DNA of 64,000 nt from Blastomonas fulva (GTDB taxonomy: Bacteria > Pseudomonadota > Alphaproteobacteria > Sphingomonadales > Sphingomonadaceae): positions 2,704,501 through 2,768,500 of the forward strand of contig NZ_CP020083.1 in the NCBI RefSeq assembly GCF_003431825.1. Reading direction: 5' to 3'. Made by a program: the position numbers and the translations under genes. Shown piece after piece: positions 50,674 through 59,771 of the stretch. The notes beneath the pieces are model-generated. The model had not been told where the DNA came from. It searched no databases and saw only the letters and a program-made list of their open reading frames with translations. The number at the start of each line of letters is the position of its first letter. The stretch's first letter is position 1.

Positions 50674-51656
50674 CCGCGCCACTCTTGCTCGATGCAATAG
50701 CAGACGACGCCCGCCGCATTGCCGCGCTTTCCCGCGACATGGGAAGGCATGTTTCCATAGATCCCGAGATGCTTCTGCAGCGTGACATTGCATTGCAGCC
50801 ACCTGGCCTGTGGTCACCCAACCGGCATTGCAGGCTAGTTCAAGCTCGCGATGGGTGGATGGCCGTCAACCTGGCGCGGCAGGACGATCTGGCATCCGTG
50901 GCGGCATGGCTCGAATGTGATGACGCCGACGCGCCATGGGACGCAGTCATCGGCTTGGTCAAGGAACGGGCCACCGCGGACTTGCTGGAACGCTCTATCT
51001 TGCTGGGCATGCCCGTGTCGGTCGTAGGAGAGGCCCCGCTCGCGCAGGCAAGCGAACTGCATCCAGCCACCCGTCCGGAAAGAGCGCTAAAGGTGCTGGA
51101 CTTGTCCGCATTATGGGCAGGGCCGCTGTGCGGTGCATTGCTCGCGGATGCAGGGCTGGAGGTGACGAAGGTTCAAGATCCGGCGCGCCCTGACCCCACC
51201 GCAGTCGCGACGCCGGTCCATCACCAGCGGTTGAATGGCCGCAAAAGCCATGTCTCGATGACCCTGGCCAGCTCTGCGGTGGGGGCGGCGCTGGATCGAT
51301 GCGATGTGCTGATCACCAGCGCACGTCCGCACGCGCTGGCGCGACTGGGGCTGACCCCGGATGCGGTTTTCGATCGACACCCGCAGCTCATCTGGGTCGC
51401 GATTACCGCCCATGGCTTTATGGGGGACAACGCGATGCGAGTAGGTTTTGGAGACGATACCGCAGCTGCAGGAGGCCTGATCAGCCGGGTGGATGGAGCA
51501 CCCAGTTTCCTGGGGGATGCGCTGGCCGACCCGCTGACAGGTCTGCGCGCGGCGCATCTGGCATTGCGTGCCATCGTCGAAGCGCGTGCCGGGCTGATTG
51601 ATGTTGCGCTGGCATCTAGCGCCGCTGACTTTGCCAGGCGGGCGGGTTTGCGATGA
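50670..51656 (+). CDS. CaiB/BaiF-like CoA-transferase with reordered segments, 328 aa
   Basis: Residues near 145 onward match the normal N-terminus of CaiB proteins: KVLDLSALWAGPLCGALLADAG followed by LEVTKVQDPARPD. Before it (about 50-130) is a segment like the small central domain normally found after it: RLVQARDGWMAVNLARQDD, then ATADLLERSILLGMPVSVV. The order therefore appears reversed relative to family standard, and the usual C-terminal third is absent, giving 328 residues instead of about 400. It could be a permuted enzyme or a tandem-CaiB remnant. Overlaps both neighbours as ATGA. Confidence 0.8.
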   Translation: MTAPLLLDAIADDARRIAALSRDMGRHVSIDPEMLLQRDIALQPPGLWSPNRHCRLVQARDGWMAVNLARQDDLASVAAWLECDDADAPWDAVIGLVKERATADLLERSILLGMPVSVVGEAPLAQASELHPATRPERALKVLDLSALWAGPLCGALLADAGLEVTKVQDPARPDPTAVATPVHHQRLNGRKSHVSMTLASSAVGAALDRCDVLITSARPHALARLGLTPDAVFDRHPQLIWVAITAHGFMGDNAMRVGFGDDTAAAGGLISRVDGAPSFLGDALADPLTGLRAAHLALRAIVEARAGLIDVALASSAADFARRAGLR

Positions 51657-53047
51657 CCGATCGGTTCGATATTGTCCTTCGCGGGGTCAGGCTCAATCAC
51701 GGCGCCGGTGTCGATTTCGGCATCCGGGATGGCAGGTTCTCGGCCATGTCATCGGGTCTGGGCCGGTGCGATAACGACATCGATTGCGATGGAAAGCTGC
51801 TGCTCCCCGGCTTGCATGATCATCATATCCACCTGTTCGCCACAGCGGCGCGGCTGCAATCCGTCGATCTGACACAGTGCACGCACCCCGATGCCATCGC
51901 CGCCGCGCTGCGGGCCAAGGCGGCGCAGGCAGGGCCGGGTGAATGGGTGCGCGCCATCGGTTGTGACGAACGGGCCTCCGGCATCCCCGATCGCGGGCAG
52001 ATCGATGGCTGGATAGCCGATCGCCCCGTGCGCATTCAGGACCGGACGGGGGCGCTGTGGATGCTCAACAGCGCAGGGCTTGCACAGCTTGGCGATGGGC
52101 CCTGGCCCGATGCGGTGGAGACCGATCCCTCGGGAGTCCCCACCGGGCGCATCTGGCGCGGTGATGCCTGGCTGCAGGAGCGCATCGGATCACGGCCGCC
52201 CTCGCTTTCCGCATTGTCGCGCGAGCTTGCCCGCCTGGGCGTCACCGCCGTTACCGATGCAGGCGCGAACAACGGGCCCAAAGAGGCTGCGCTGCTGGGC
52301 GCAGCCTGCCGCGATGGGGACCTGCTGCAGCGCCTGACGATGATGGGGCGCGAAGACCTGCCGGACAGTGAGCCCTATCTGACCGGACCGGTGAAGCTGC
52401 TTTACGATGAACGCGATCTTCCCGATCCGGCCAGCATCGCTGCCCGCATCGAAGCAGCGCGCAGGCTAGGCCGCAACGTTGCCGCGCATTGCGTCACCGA
52501 GGCGGAGCTGCTGGTGTATCTGGCCGTGCTCGACATGGCAGGCGGGGTCAGGCCCGGTGATCGCATCGAGCATGGCAGCATGATCCCGCAGGCGCTTATG
52601 CAGGACATCGCCCGGCTTGGTCTGATCGTTGTCGCCAATCCGGGGTTTATCGCCCGCCGCGGTGACAGGTATCTGGCGGAGATGGACGCCGGTGACCTCC
52701 CCGGCCTGCAACGGATGGCTTCGTTGCAGGCCAGCGGCATTCCGGTGCTGATCGGTAGCGATGCGCCCTATGGCCCCGTCAACCCCTGGGTGTCGATCCG
52801 TGCGGCGGCAAATCGCCAATGCCCTTCGGGTGCATTGCTCGGGGCTGAAGAAGCGATCGGCCCGTGGTCTGCATTGCAGTTGATGACGGCGCAAGGCAAT
52901 CTTGCAGTCGGAGCCGTTGCAGACTGCATTCTGGTCGATGCCGACTGGGTCAACCAGCTTGCGGGGGACGCAGATCCTGACCCCGTCGCCATGACGATCA
53001 TGGGTAGATATGCTCATTTAGGCCCCATCTATTCGCGCGGGCGATAG
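51653..53047 (+). CDS. YtcJ-like amidohydrolase, 464 aa
   Basis: Amidohydrolase superfamily, COG1574-like. The first metal pair is in LHDHHIH (His58, His60), later ligands in AAHCVTE and IEHGSM, and the final metal Asp in GSDAPYG. Members hydrolyse amides, esters or cyclic compounds; a ring-opening lactone/amide hydrolase would suit a pathway with BVMO and CoA steps. The ATG overlaps the CaiB-like stop. It is the last enzyme gene of this operon, followed by a TetR regulator. Confidence 0.88.
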   Translation: MTDRFDIVLRGVRLNHGAGVDFGIRDGRFSAMSSGLGRCDNDIDCDGKLLLPGLHDHHIHLFATAARLQSVDLTQCTHPDAIAAALRAKAAQAGPGEWVRAIGCDERASGIPDRGQIDGWIADRPVRIQDRTGALWMLNSAGLAQLGDGPWPDAVETDPSGVPTGRIWRGDAWLQERIGSRPPSLSALSRELARLGVTAVTDAGANNGPKEAALLGAACRDGDLLQRLTMMGREDLPDSEPYLTGPVKLLYDERDLPDPASIAARIEAARRLGRNVAAHCVTEAELLVYLAVLDMAGGVRPGDRIEHGSMIPQALMQDIARLGLIVVANPGFIARRGDRYLAEMDAGDLPGLQRMASLQASGIPVLIGSDAPYGPVNPWVSIRAAANRQCPSGALLGAEEAIGPWSALQLMTAQGNLAVGAVADCILVDADWVNQLAGDADPDPVAMTIMGRYAHLGPIYSRGR

Positions 53048-53094
53048 GTTGACCCCAAGCGGTTGCGCTATGCCGGTCGCGGGGGCATGCAGGG

Positions 53095-53106
53095 CCTGTG
53101 CACAGG
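53095..53106. promoter_or_regulatory. Perfect palindrome CCTGTGCACAGG before TetR gene
   Basis: A 12-bp perfect palindrome lies 13 nt upstream of the TetR ATG, well placed to repress its own translation start or promoter. It overlaps the gap after the amidohydrolase. Only one copy was noticed. Confidence 0.4.
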
Positions 53107-53119
53107 TGAAGGGGATGGC

Positions 53120-53806
53120 ATGACCGAGACACGAAGGCGTCGCACGCGCAATCCGGAAGCGACGCGCGAAACGATCCTGGCGGCAGCCCGCACCATTCTT
53201 GCCAAGGATGGGCCTGAAGGGCTGAGCCTCTCCAAGGTTGCGCAACTCGCCGGGGTAAACCGCGGGACCGCCTACCAGCATTTCGCCACGCGTGAGAACC
53301 TCATAACCGCGACCCTGAAATCGGTGTCCGACACCATCTTCCGCGAAGTCTTCGGCGATCCTGAAGCGATCGGCGAGCGCGATGTCGAGCATGTCGACAT
53401 GGTGGCGGTACCTGAGCGTCTGGCGAATTTTGCGATGGAGAACCCTGAACTTGGCCGCATCTGGTTGCTTCAGGTTTTGTCTGCTCCCGACCCCGCCGAA
53501 GATCCTTTCTGGCGCGAATATGCAGGCTCCATCGGCCGGTTTGCGGATACCGACCTTGCGAAGCCGAATATCGATGTCGAGGTGTTTTCAGTCATCACGC
53601 TGGCGGCAAACTTTCTGTGGCCCGTCTGGGCACGGTCGCATTCGCAGAGCGACGATGAGCGCAAGGCGCTCGCCCACCGCTTCGCACAGGAAGTCGTCCG
53701 CCTGTGCATGTACGGAACGCTCAAAGCCGAAAAGCTGCCCAATGTCGCAGCGCAACTCCAAGGCGCATCGCCGCCTCCACCGCCCCGCTTGCGGGTCATC
53801 CGCTGA
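53120..53806 (+). CDS. TetR-family transcriptional regulator, 228 aa
   Basis: N-terminal basic leader ([15 protein letters not shown]), then the TetR HTH with [25 protein letters not shown]. The C-terminal ligand domain is of the variable kind. The ATG at 53120 has GGGGAT upstream. It is 72 nt after the amidohydrolase and 20 nt before the acrylyl-CoA-reductase-like gene, so it may control either the preceding or the following group. The palindrome at 53095 is a candidate site. Confidence 0.9.
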   Translation: MTETRRRRTRNPEATRETILAAARTILAKDGPEGLSLSKVAQLAGVNRGTAYQHFATRENLITATLKSVSDTIFREVFGDPEAIGERDVEHVDMVAVPERLANFAMENPELGRIWLLQVLSAPDPAEDPFWREYAGSIGRFADTDLAKPNIDVEVFSVITLAANFLWPVWARSHSQSDDERKALAHRFAQEVVRLCMYGTLKAEKLPNVAAQLQGASPPPPPRLRVIR

Positions 53807-53826
53807 ATTTCAGGAAAGAATTTCCA

Positions 53827-54810
53827 ATGTTTAATGCCATTCTGATCGAAAAGACTGACGATCTGCAGAGTGTGTCGCTCAAGCAGATCGACGAAACGCT
53901 GCTGCATGATGGCGATGTCACCATCGACGTTGCTTATTCGACCCTCAACTACAAGGATGGCCTGGCCATCACCGGAGCGTCCCCGGTGGTGCGCAAGTTC
54001 CCGATGGTTCCGGGGATCGATCTTGCCGGCACGGTGCGCGAATCAGCGCATGGTGACTGGAAGGCGGGGGACAAGGTCGTGCTCAACGGCTGGGGCGTGG
54101 GAGAAGGTCACACCGGCGGACTAGCGCAGGTTGCGCGGCTGAAGGGCGAATGGCTGGTGCCGCTGCCATCGGCTTTTACCGAAAAGCAGGCGATGGCGAT
54201 CGGCACTGCCGGATACACCGCGGCTCTGTGCGTAGAGGCGCTGGTCAGGGCGGGCGTCACTCCCGATCAGGGCGAGGTGCTGGTCACCGGAGCCACCGGC
54301 GGCGTCGGCAGCGTAGCCGTCGCGCTGCTCAAGAAGGCGGGCTATACCGTGGCCGGATCCACCGGCAAGGCATCCGAAGTTGATTATCTCAAGCAGCTGG
54401 GTGCCGATTCGATCATCGATCGCGCCGAGCTTTCCGAAAAGGGCCGTCCGCTGTCCAAGGAACGCTGGGGCGGTGTGGTCGATTCCGTCGGCAGCCACAC
54501 GCTGGCCAATGCTTGCGCCGCGACCCGCTATGGAGGCGCGGTGGCAGCCTGCGGCCTTGCGCAGGGTGCGGATTTCCCCGGCACCGTCATGCCCTTCATC
54601 CTGCGCGGTGTCCGCTTGCTGGGCGTCGACAGTGTCATGGCGCCCAAGGCTTCGCGCATGGCGGCGTGGGATCGTCTCGCCCGTGATCTTGACCCTGCTC
54701 TGCTCGATGTCATCGCGGTGGAAATCGGGTTGGGCGAGGCCATCGCTGCCGCCTCCGACCTTCTGGCCGGCAAGGTGCGCGGGCGCATCGTCGTCAATGT
54801 GAACCGCTGA
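53827..54810 (+). CDS. acuI: Acrylyl-CoA reductase-like medium-chain reductase, 327 aa
   Basis: Zinc-independent MDR-family NADPH reductase of the YhdH/AcuI type. It has the N-terminal [13 protein letters not shown] and [10 protein letters not shown], the cofactor motif [13 protein letters not shown], and the conserved [14 protein letters not shown]. Known AcuI enzymes reduce acrylyl-CoA to propionyl-CoA; the wider family reduces other enoyl-CoAs or quinones. The ATG at 53827 has AGGAAAG 8-9 nt upstream. Four nt separate it from the next CoA ligase. It could reduce a short enoyl-CoA produced by side-chain shortening. The symbol reflects family likeness only. Confidence 0.85.
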   Translation: MFNAILIEKTDDLQSVSLKQIDETLLHDGDVTIDVAYSTLNYKDGLAITGASPVVRKFPMVPGIDLAGTVRESAHGDWKAGDKVVLNGWGVGEGHTGGLAQVARLKGEWLVPLPSAFTEKQAMAIGTAGYTAALCVEALVRAGVTPDQGEVLVTGATGGVGSVAVALLKKAGYTVAGSTGKASEVDYLKQLGADSIIDRAELSEKGRPLSKERWGGVVDSVGSHTLANACAATRYGGAVAACGLAQGADFPGTVMPFILRGVRLLGVDSVMAPKASRMAAWDRLARDLDPALLDVIAVEIGLGEAIAAASDLLAGKVRGRIVVNVNR

Positions 54811-54814
54811 TCCG

Positions 54815-56512
54815 ATGACCAGCGTAACGCCGTCCATCCTCCACGGCCCGCCGCTCGCCGAAGAATCAGGGCTTGGTGAGCTGACACTGTCCGGCTGGTT
54901 CCGTTCGGTGTGTGAAATCTGGGGTGAGCGCGAAGCGCTGGTCTATCATGATGGCGGCCTCGGCCAAGGCGAGCGGATCAGCTGGAGCTATGCCCAGCTG
55001 TGGGATCAAGCAAACGAGGTCGCCAAAGCGTTGGTCGCCTGCGGGGTGGGCAAGGGCACCCGCGTCGGCATACTGATGACCAACCGGCCCGAGTTCCTCG
55101 CAGCGACTTTCGGCACCGCGCTGGCCGGCGGCGTCGCGACCACGCTCAGCACCTTTTCCACCCCTGCCGAATTGGACCATCTGCTTGCGGCATCGGGAGT
55201 GTCGGTGCTGTTGATGGAACGGCAGATCCTCAAGAAGGACTTCAGCGCCATCCTGTCCGATCTTGATCCTGCGATTGCGCAGGGGCGGGCAGGCGAGATC
55301 ACTTCGCTGCGGTATCCGTTCCTCAGCCATGTCGCGGCTCTGGGCGAGGCGGACGGTGCGATCGAGGGCTGGACTGCATTTCTGGCGCGCGGGCGTGGCG
55401 TAGAACAGGCCCAGGTCGATGCCCGTGCCAGCACGAATCGCCCGGCGGACCCCGGGGTGTTGTTCTTTTCCTCCGGGTCCACAGCGTTGCCCAAAGGCGT
55501 GCTTTCGGCGCATCGCGGGGTCACGTTGCAGCTGTGGCGTTGGCCGAAATGGTATCAGGCAAGGCCCGGCGACTTGCGGATGTGGTCGGCGAACGGGCTT
55601 TTCTGGTCGGGCAATTTCAGCATGGCACTGGGCGGCGCGCTGACCAGCGGCGGCGCATTGATCCTGCAGTCCACGTTCGATGCGCAAGAGGCGCTGCGCC
55701 TGATGGAGCGCGAGAGGGCGACCTTCCTCAATGCCTGGCCGCATCAGTGGGAGCAGATCATCGCTGCACCCAATTGGGCAGACGCAGACCTGTCATCGCT
55801 TAGCTATATCGACTTCAACTCGCCGATCGCGCAGCATCCGACGATCCAGTCTACCTGGCGCGAGCCATATGCCGCGTTTGGCAATACCGAAACCTTCACG
55901 CTGTTCACCGCCTATCCCGCCAACACCCCCGATGAGGTGACGGCAGGAAGCGTCGGGGTTCCGTGCCACGGCGTCACGGTGAAGATCGTCGATCCATTGA
56001 CCGGCGATATCGTGCCACAGGGCCAGCGCGGCGAGATCTGCGTCAAGGGGCCAACATTGATGCTGGGCTATATCGGCATACCGCTGACCGACACGCTGGA
56101 CGCCGATGGCTTTCTGCGGACAGGCGATGGCGGCCATGTCGACGGCGCGGGACGTATGTTCTGGCACGGACGGCTCAACGACATCATCAAGACCGGCGGT
56201 GCGAACGTATCCCCGGTGGAGGTCGATACACTGCTGCGCACCATGGCGCAGGTCAAGATCAGCCAGACCGTGGGTGTGCCGCACGATACCCTGGGCGAGC
56301 TGGTGGTCAGCTGCATTGTGCCACATGAGAACACCAACCTTGATGCAGATGCCGTAAAGGCGTTTGCAAAGGAAAAGCTCGCCAGCTTCAAGGTGCCGCG
56401 CGCGGTGCTGTTCTTCGCCGAGGAAGACCTCGCCACAACCGGCACCAACAAGATCAAGACCGCCGACCTGCGTAAGCTGGCGGCAGAGAGGCTGGAGGCA
56501 CTCGTCGCATGA
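54815..56512 (+). CDS. AMP-forming acyl-CoA ligase, 565 aa
   Basis: ANL-superfamily ligase: A3 loop FFSSGSTALPKGVL, an A5-like AFGNTETFTLF, A7 GFLRTGDGGHVDGAG and A10-like TTGTNKIKTADLRK with the catalytic Lys. At 565 residues it suits a long-chain or aryl acid ligase. The start is 4 nt after the reductase. Its stop overlaps the next gene as ATGA, so it heads a tightly packed ligase-NTF2-SDR-NTF2 run. Confidence 0.9.
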   Translation: MTSVTPSILHGPPLAEESGLGELTLSGWFRSVCEIWGEREALVYHDGGLGQGERISWSYAQLWDQANEVAKALVACGVGKGTRVGILMTNRPEFLAATFGTALAGGVATTLSTFSTPAELDHLLAASGVSVLLMERQILKKDFSAILSDLDPAIAQGRAGEITSLRYPFLSHVAALGEADGAIEGWTAFLARGRGVEQAQVDARASTNRPADPGVLFFSSGSTALPKGVLSAHRGVTLQLWRWPKWYQARPGDLRMWSANGLFWSGNFSMALGGALTSGGALILQSTFDAQEALRLMERERATFLNAWPHQWEQIIAAPNWADADLSSLSYIDFNSPIAQHPTIQSTWREPYAAFGNTETFTLFTAYPANTPDEVTAGSVGVPCHGVTVKIVDPLTGDIVPQGQRGEICVKGPTLMLGYIGIPLTDTLDADGFLRTGDGGHVDGAGRMFWHGRLNDIIKTGGANVSPVEVDTLLRTMAQVKISQTVGVPHDTLGELVVSCIVPHENTNLDADAVKAFAKEKLASFKVPRAVLFFAEEDLATTGTNKIKTADLRKLAAERLEALVA

Positions 56513-56910
56513 ACGACGCCTTGGAGATTTCCAACGTGAAGGCGCGCTATTGCGCGGCATCGGACCTGACACCTGTCGATCCTGCTGCGGCGCTGTCTGG
56601 CTTCCGCCAGGTCTTCACCGAAGATGTGGTCGGCGATTACGGGTTCCGGGTATTCGAAGGGTTTGAAGAGCTCACAGGCTTCATGACCACGGTCGTTGCC
56701 GGAAGCTCTGACTGGATGCTGCACATGGTGCACACGCCCTTGATCGCGATCGATGGCGATCATGCGACCGGCGACTGGACAGTGATGAGCCAGATGAAAC
56801 GGTCGGGCAGCGGACAGATCGACACGGTGATCGGGCGCTACGCGGACGAGTTCCGGAGAACCGAAAATGGGTGGAAGATTTGCCGCCTTCGTTTTGAGAG
56901 GTTGGCATGA
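56509..56910 (+). CDS. SnoaL/NTF2-fold protein, 133 aa
   Basis: Short single-domain NTF2-like protein: ISNVKARYCAASD helix, central VVGDYGFRVFEGFEEL, and the C-terminal strand GRYADEFRRTENGWKICRL. It belongs to the same superfamily as those at 624, 2977, 5009 and 34659, but to a shorter subgroup with the protein at 57665. It overlaps both the CoA ligase and the SDR as ATGA. Possibly a dehydratase or isomerase working with the SDR. Confidence 0.83.
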   Translation: MNDALEISNVKARYCAASDLTPVDPAAALSGFRQVFTEDVVGDYGFRVFEGFEELTGFMTTVVAGSSDWMLHMVHTPLIAIDGDHATGDWTVMSQMKRSGSGQIDTVIGRYADEFRRTENGWKICRLRFERLA

Positions 56911-57668
56911 CCGACAGATTTGCAGGCAAAACCGTATTGGTCACAGGCGCCGCAGCGGGCCTGGGCCGGGCCTATGCGCTCAAGTTCGGTGCACAGGGAG
57001 CACATCTGATCCTGGCCGACATCAATGCCGATGGCATGGTGGAGACCGCAGCGATGGTCGAGGCGGTAGGCGGAACCGCTGAACATCATCTGTGCGACAT
57101 GAGTGACGAGGCGCAGATCCAGGCGCTGGGGCAAGCCGTTCTGGCGGCGCATGACCGGCTGGACGTCCTGATCAACAACGCCGGAATGCACATGGGAGAA
57201 ATCGCGCGCGGTTTCTTCGGGCTCGGTCAGGCCAAATGGCAGCATTTCTTTGCCGTCAACACGATCGGCCCGCTGCTGCTGGCCGAGGCGCTGCGTCCGG
57301 CGCTGGCGCGGGCAAAGGGCCTGATCATCAACAAGTCATCGATGGCGAGCTATCAGCCCCAGACGGCTTATGGCATCACAAAGGCGGCTCTCAACGTCTT
57401 CACCCATGCGATGGCCAGCCAGTTTGCGGCAGACGAGATCCGCTGCGTCGGAATCGCGCCGGGGCTGATGGAGACACCGGCGGCCAAGGACGGCGTGGAA
57501 GATGCCAACTGGGAGAGATTGCGGTCCATGCAGGCGGTCAAACGGCAGGGCACGGCCGACGATATCGCCAATCTGGGCATCTTTCTCGCCTCGGATGAAG
57601 GCAGCTTCATCAACAACCAGGTGCTGCTGTGTGACGGCGGGCATCAGTTGAGAGGATTCAGGATATGA
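56907..57668 (+). CDS. SDR-family oxidoreductase, 253 aa
   Basis: Classical SDR: TGAAAGLGR, NNAGMHMGE, catalytic Ser in NKSSMAS and YGITK, and the late LLCDGGHQLRG. Sandwiched between two small NTF2-like genes with 4-nt overlaps at each end, which points to strict co-expression. Likely a hydroxyacyl-CoA or ring-alcohol dehydrogenase; the sequence does not settle the substrate. Confidence 0.92.
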   Translation: MTDRFAGKTVLVTGAAAGLGRAYALKFGAQGAHLILADINADGMVETAAMVEAVGGTAEHHLCDMSDEAQIQALGQAVLAAHDRLDVLINNAGMHMGEIARGFFGLGQAKWQHFFAVNTIGPLLLAEALRPALARAKGLIINKSSMASYQPQTAYGITKAALNVFTHAMASQFAADEIRCVGIAPGLMETPAAKDGVEDANWERLRSMQAVKRQGTADDIANLGIFLASDEGSFINNQVLLCDGGHQLRGFRI

Positions 57669-58084
57669 CCAGTCCTGCGTTTTCCGATTGGCTTGATATC
57701 TGCAACCTGAAGGCGCGGTACTGCCGGTGTCTCGATACCAAGGACTGGCAGGGCTATGCCGAGGTGTTCGCCGACGGCGCGGTGCTCGACACCTCTCCGT
57801 CGGGTGGGTTGACGGTTGCCGGGCGTGATGCTCTCGTCGCCTATGTCCGCTCTTCGATCAGCGAAGACACGATCACGACTCACCATATCCACGCACCCGA
57901 GATCGCGATCGACGGCGATACCGCCACGGGCATCTGGTCGATGCAGGATCGCAACATCTGGCCAAACGGGCGCAAGCTTCTGGGCTTTGGCCATTATCAC
58001 GAACGCTATGTTCGCACAGCAGACGGGTGGCGGATTGCCGAGAGCAGACTGACGCGGATCAACATGGAAATGACCAATGGCTGA
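57665..58084 (+). CDS. SnoaL/NTF2-fold protein, 139 aa
   Basis: NTF2-like protein with the ICNLKARYCRCLDTKDW helix, GRDALVAYVRSSI, TTHHIHAPEIAIDGDTATGIW strands and a C-terminal HERYVRTADGWRI. This resembles bile-acid 7-alpha-dehydratase/SnoaL-like proteins in pattern, but no catalytic triad can be claimed. It closely parallels the 133-residue copy at 56509, indicating duplication around the SDR. Its start overlaps the SDR stop. Confidence 0.83.
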   Translation: MTSPAFSDWLDICNLKARYCRCLDTKDWQGYAEVFADGAVLDTSPSGGLTVAGRDALVAYVRSSISEDTITTHHIHAPEIAIDGDTATGIWSMQDRNIWPNGRKLLGFGHYHERYVRTADGWRIAESRLTRINMEMTNG

Positions 58085-58135
58085 CTGTGTTGTCGCCTTG
58101 GGCAACCGGTCTGTCCGACATTAGGACATGGTTCG

Positions 58136-58918
58136 ATGAGCATTTACACAACCACGCATCTCTACAACGTGACGGCCGGCAGGGAGGCCGACTACCAAGC
58201 GTGGTTCGATGGTGAGCATGCGCGCGATCTGTCGCGTCTGCGCGGCTTTCGATCCGCGGACCGGTATGAGGTGACACCCGAACAGGTGATGCCCGACATC
58301 GCCCAGCCCTGGCGATTCATGAGCGTGTACGAGTTCGATTATCCCGCGCCGGAAATCGATCTGCCCGCGCTTGGCCCCCTGCTCGCCGAGGTGCGCGATT
58401 CTGGCCTGATCGATGACGCCAACGAGTCAGAGCGCATCTTTAGCTATGCCATGTACCGCGACTGGTACTCGGGGCCCAACCACAATGTGGACAAGCCGTT
58501 CTCGGGCATGTTTATCATTCCGGCCAATTTCGTCGCCGGAATGGAGGCGGAATACCACGACTGGTACGACAACGTGCATATCCCGGAGGTCTGCCGTGTA
58601 CCCGGGTTTGTCGCGATGAAGCGCGGGCGGCTTTCGCCTATCCAGATCGAACCAAAACGCTTCTGCCCCGGAAGCGAGATCGTCATGTGCGCGCACCAGA
58701 CCGATGACCTGCTGTTTTCGGTAAAGGATTTCAGCGCGCGCGCTCGGGGGGTTAGCCCCAGCGGCGAGGCGATGGAGCCGCGGTCAAAGGCGGGAAGCTT
58801 TGCCCGTACGGTCCACTTCTTCAAACGTATCAGCGGCGCGCAGCAATGGGATGGCGGCATCGCCTATGCAGGTGATCTCTCCGTGTATCCCGCCGATTTC
58901 CGAATTACCGGGGCTTAG
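58136..58918 (+). CDS. Tandem dimeric-barrel (EthD/DUF-like) protein, 260 aa
   Basis: Two ferredoxin-like halves with matching motifs: READYQAWFDGEHARDLSRLRG followed by FRSADRYEV, and EAEYHDWYDNVHIPEVCRVPG followed by FVAMKRGRL. This is the EthD/dimeric alpha-beta barrel pattern fused into one chain, so the active dimer would form within the protein. Related proteins act as small mono-oxygenases, dehydratases or accessory factors. The ATG has AGGA about 9 nt upstream. It stands 51 nt after the NTF2-like gene and 82 nt before an SDR. No function assigned. Confidence 0.75.
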   Translation: MSIYTTTHLYNVTAGREADYQAWFDGEHARDLSRLRGFRSADRYEVTPEQVMPDIAQPWRFMSVYEFDYPAPEIDLPALGPLLAEVRDSGLIDDANESERIFSYAMYRDWYSGPNHNVDKPFSGMFIIPANFVAGMEAEYHDWYDNVHIPEVCRVPGFVAMKRGRLSPIQIEPKRFCPGSEIVMCAHQTDDLLFSVKDFSARARGVSPSGEAMEPRSKAGSFARTVHFFKRISGAQQWDGGIAYAGDLSVYPADFRITGA

Positions 58919-59000
58919 GTTGCATCGCTTGTGCGATTGCGTTTGCCCCCGTCTCGCTCTTTGCGCGTCGCCGCGATAGGGATGTTGCAAGGAGAGTGTC

Positions 59001-59741
59001 ATGGGCAAGATCATCGTCATCACAGGTGCAGGCGACGGGCTGGGACGCGCGCTGTCACGGCGATTTGCAAAGGATGGCGATACCGTCATTCTGCTGGGCC
59101 GCACCTTTTCCAAGGTCGAGGCGGTTGCCGATGAAATCGGCGAGGGCCATTTGGCGCTGGAATGCGATGTCGCTGATCCGCAGTCCGTCCGTGATGCCTT
59201 CAAGGCGATTGGGCAGCGATATCCGCGCATCGATGTGCTGATCAACAACGCGGCTGTCTATGAGCCGTTCACCCTGGCCGAGGTGACCGACGCGCAGATC
59301 GCATCGCAGATCAACATAAACCTGGCAGGCCCTATCTATTGCGCGCGAGAGGCGCTGCCGCTGCTGCGCGGCGGCGGGCATCTGATCAACGTGACCAGCG
59401 AGTCCGGCCCGCTCAAGATGCCAATGCTGTGGTTGTACGCTGCGACCAAAAGCGCGCTGGAATATATGTCCGACAGTTGGGCGCGCGAGCTGGAGTCAGA
59501 CGGCGTACGCGTAACGAATGTCCAGGCTGGAATGATGATGGACGAGACTAAGACCGGCAGCAACTGGCCGGCCGAGGTGTCGATGCGCTTTGCAGTGGAG
59601 AACGCCAAGGTCGGCATCAACCTGCGTGAACGGCCGATCTCGCACTATAATTCTGCAGCCAGCGTGTTTCGCGCCATTCTTGATGCGCCTGCTGATCTTC
59701 ACATGCAGTCCGTGGCACTGCGCGGCACGCGCAAGGGCTGA
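59001..59741 (+). CDS. SDR-family oxidoreductase, 246 aa
   Basis: SDR with TGAGDGLGR, NNAAVYEPF in place of NNAG, catalytic Ser in NVTSESG and YAATK. The end (LHMQSVALRGTRKG) differs from the common SDR tail, so the oligomer contacts may differ. Start ATG has AAGGAGAG 6 nt upstream, a strong site. It is followed after 30 nt by an aldehyde dehydrogenase, suggesting alcohol-to-aldehyde-to-acid oxidation (inference). Confidence 0.9.
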   Translation: MGKIIVITGAGDGLGRALSRRFAKDGDTVILLGRTFSKVEAVADEIGEGHLALECDVADPQSVRDAFKAIGQRYPRIDVLINNAAVYEPFTLAEVTDAQIASQININLAGPIYCAREALPLLRGGGHLINVTSESGPLKMPMLWLYAATKSALEYMSDSWARELESDGVRVTNVQAGMMMDETKTGSNWPAEVSMRFAVENAKVGINLRERPISHYNSAASVFRAILDAPADLHMQSVALRGTRKG

Positions 59742-59771
59742 AACCGACCCGTCCAGCAAGGAAATCAACGC

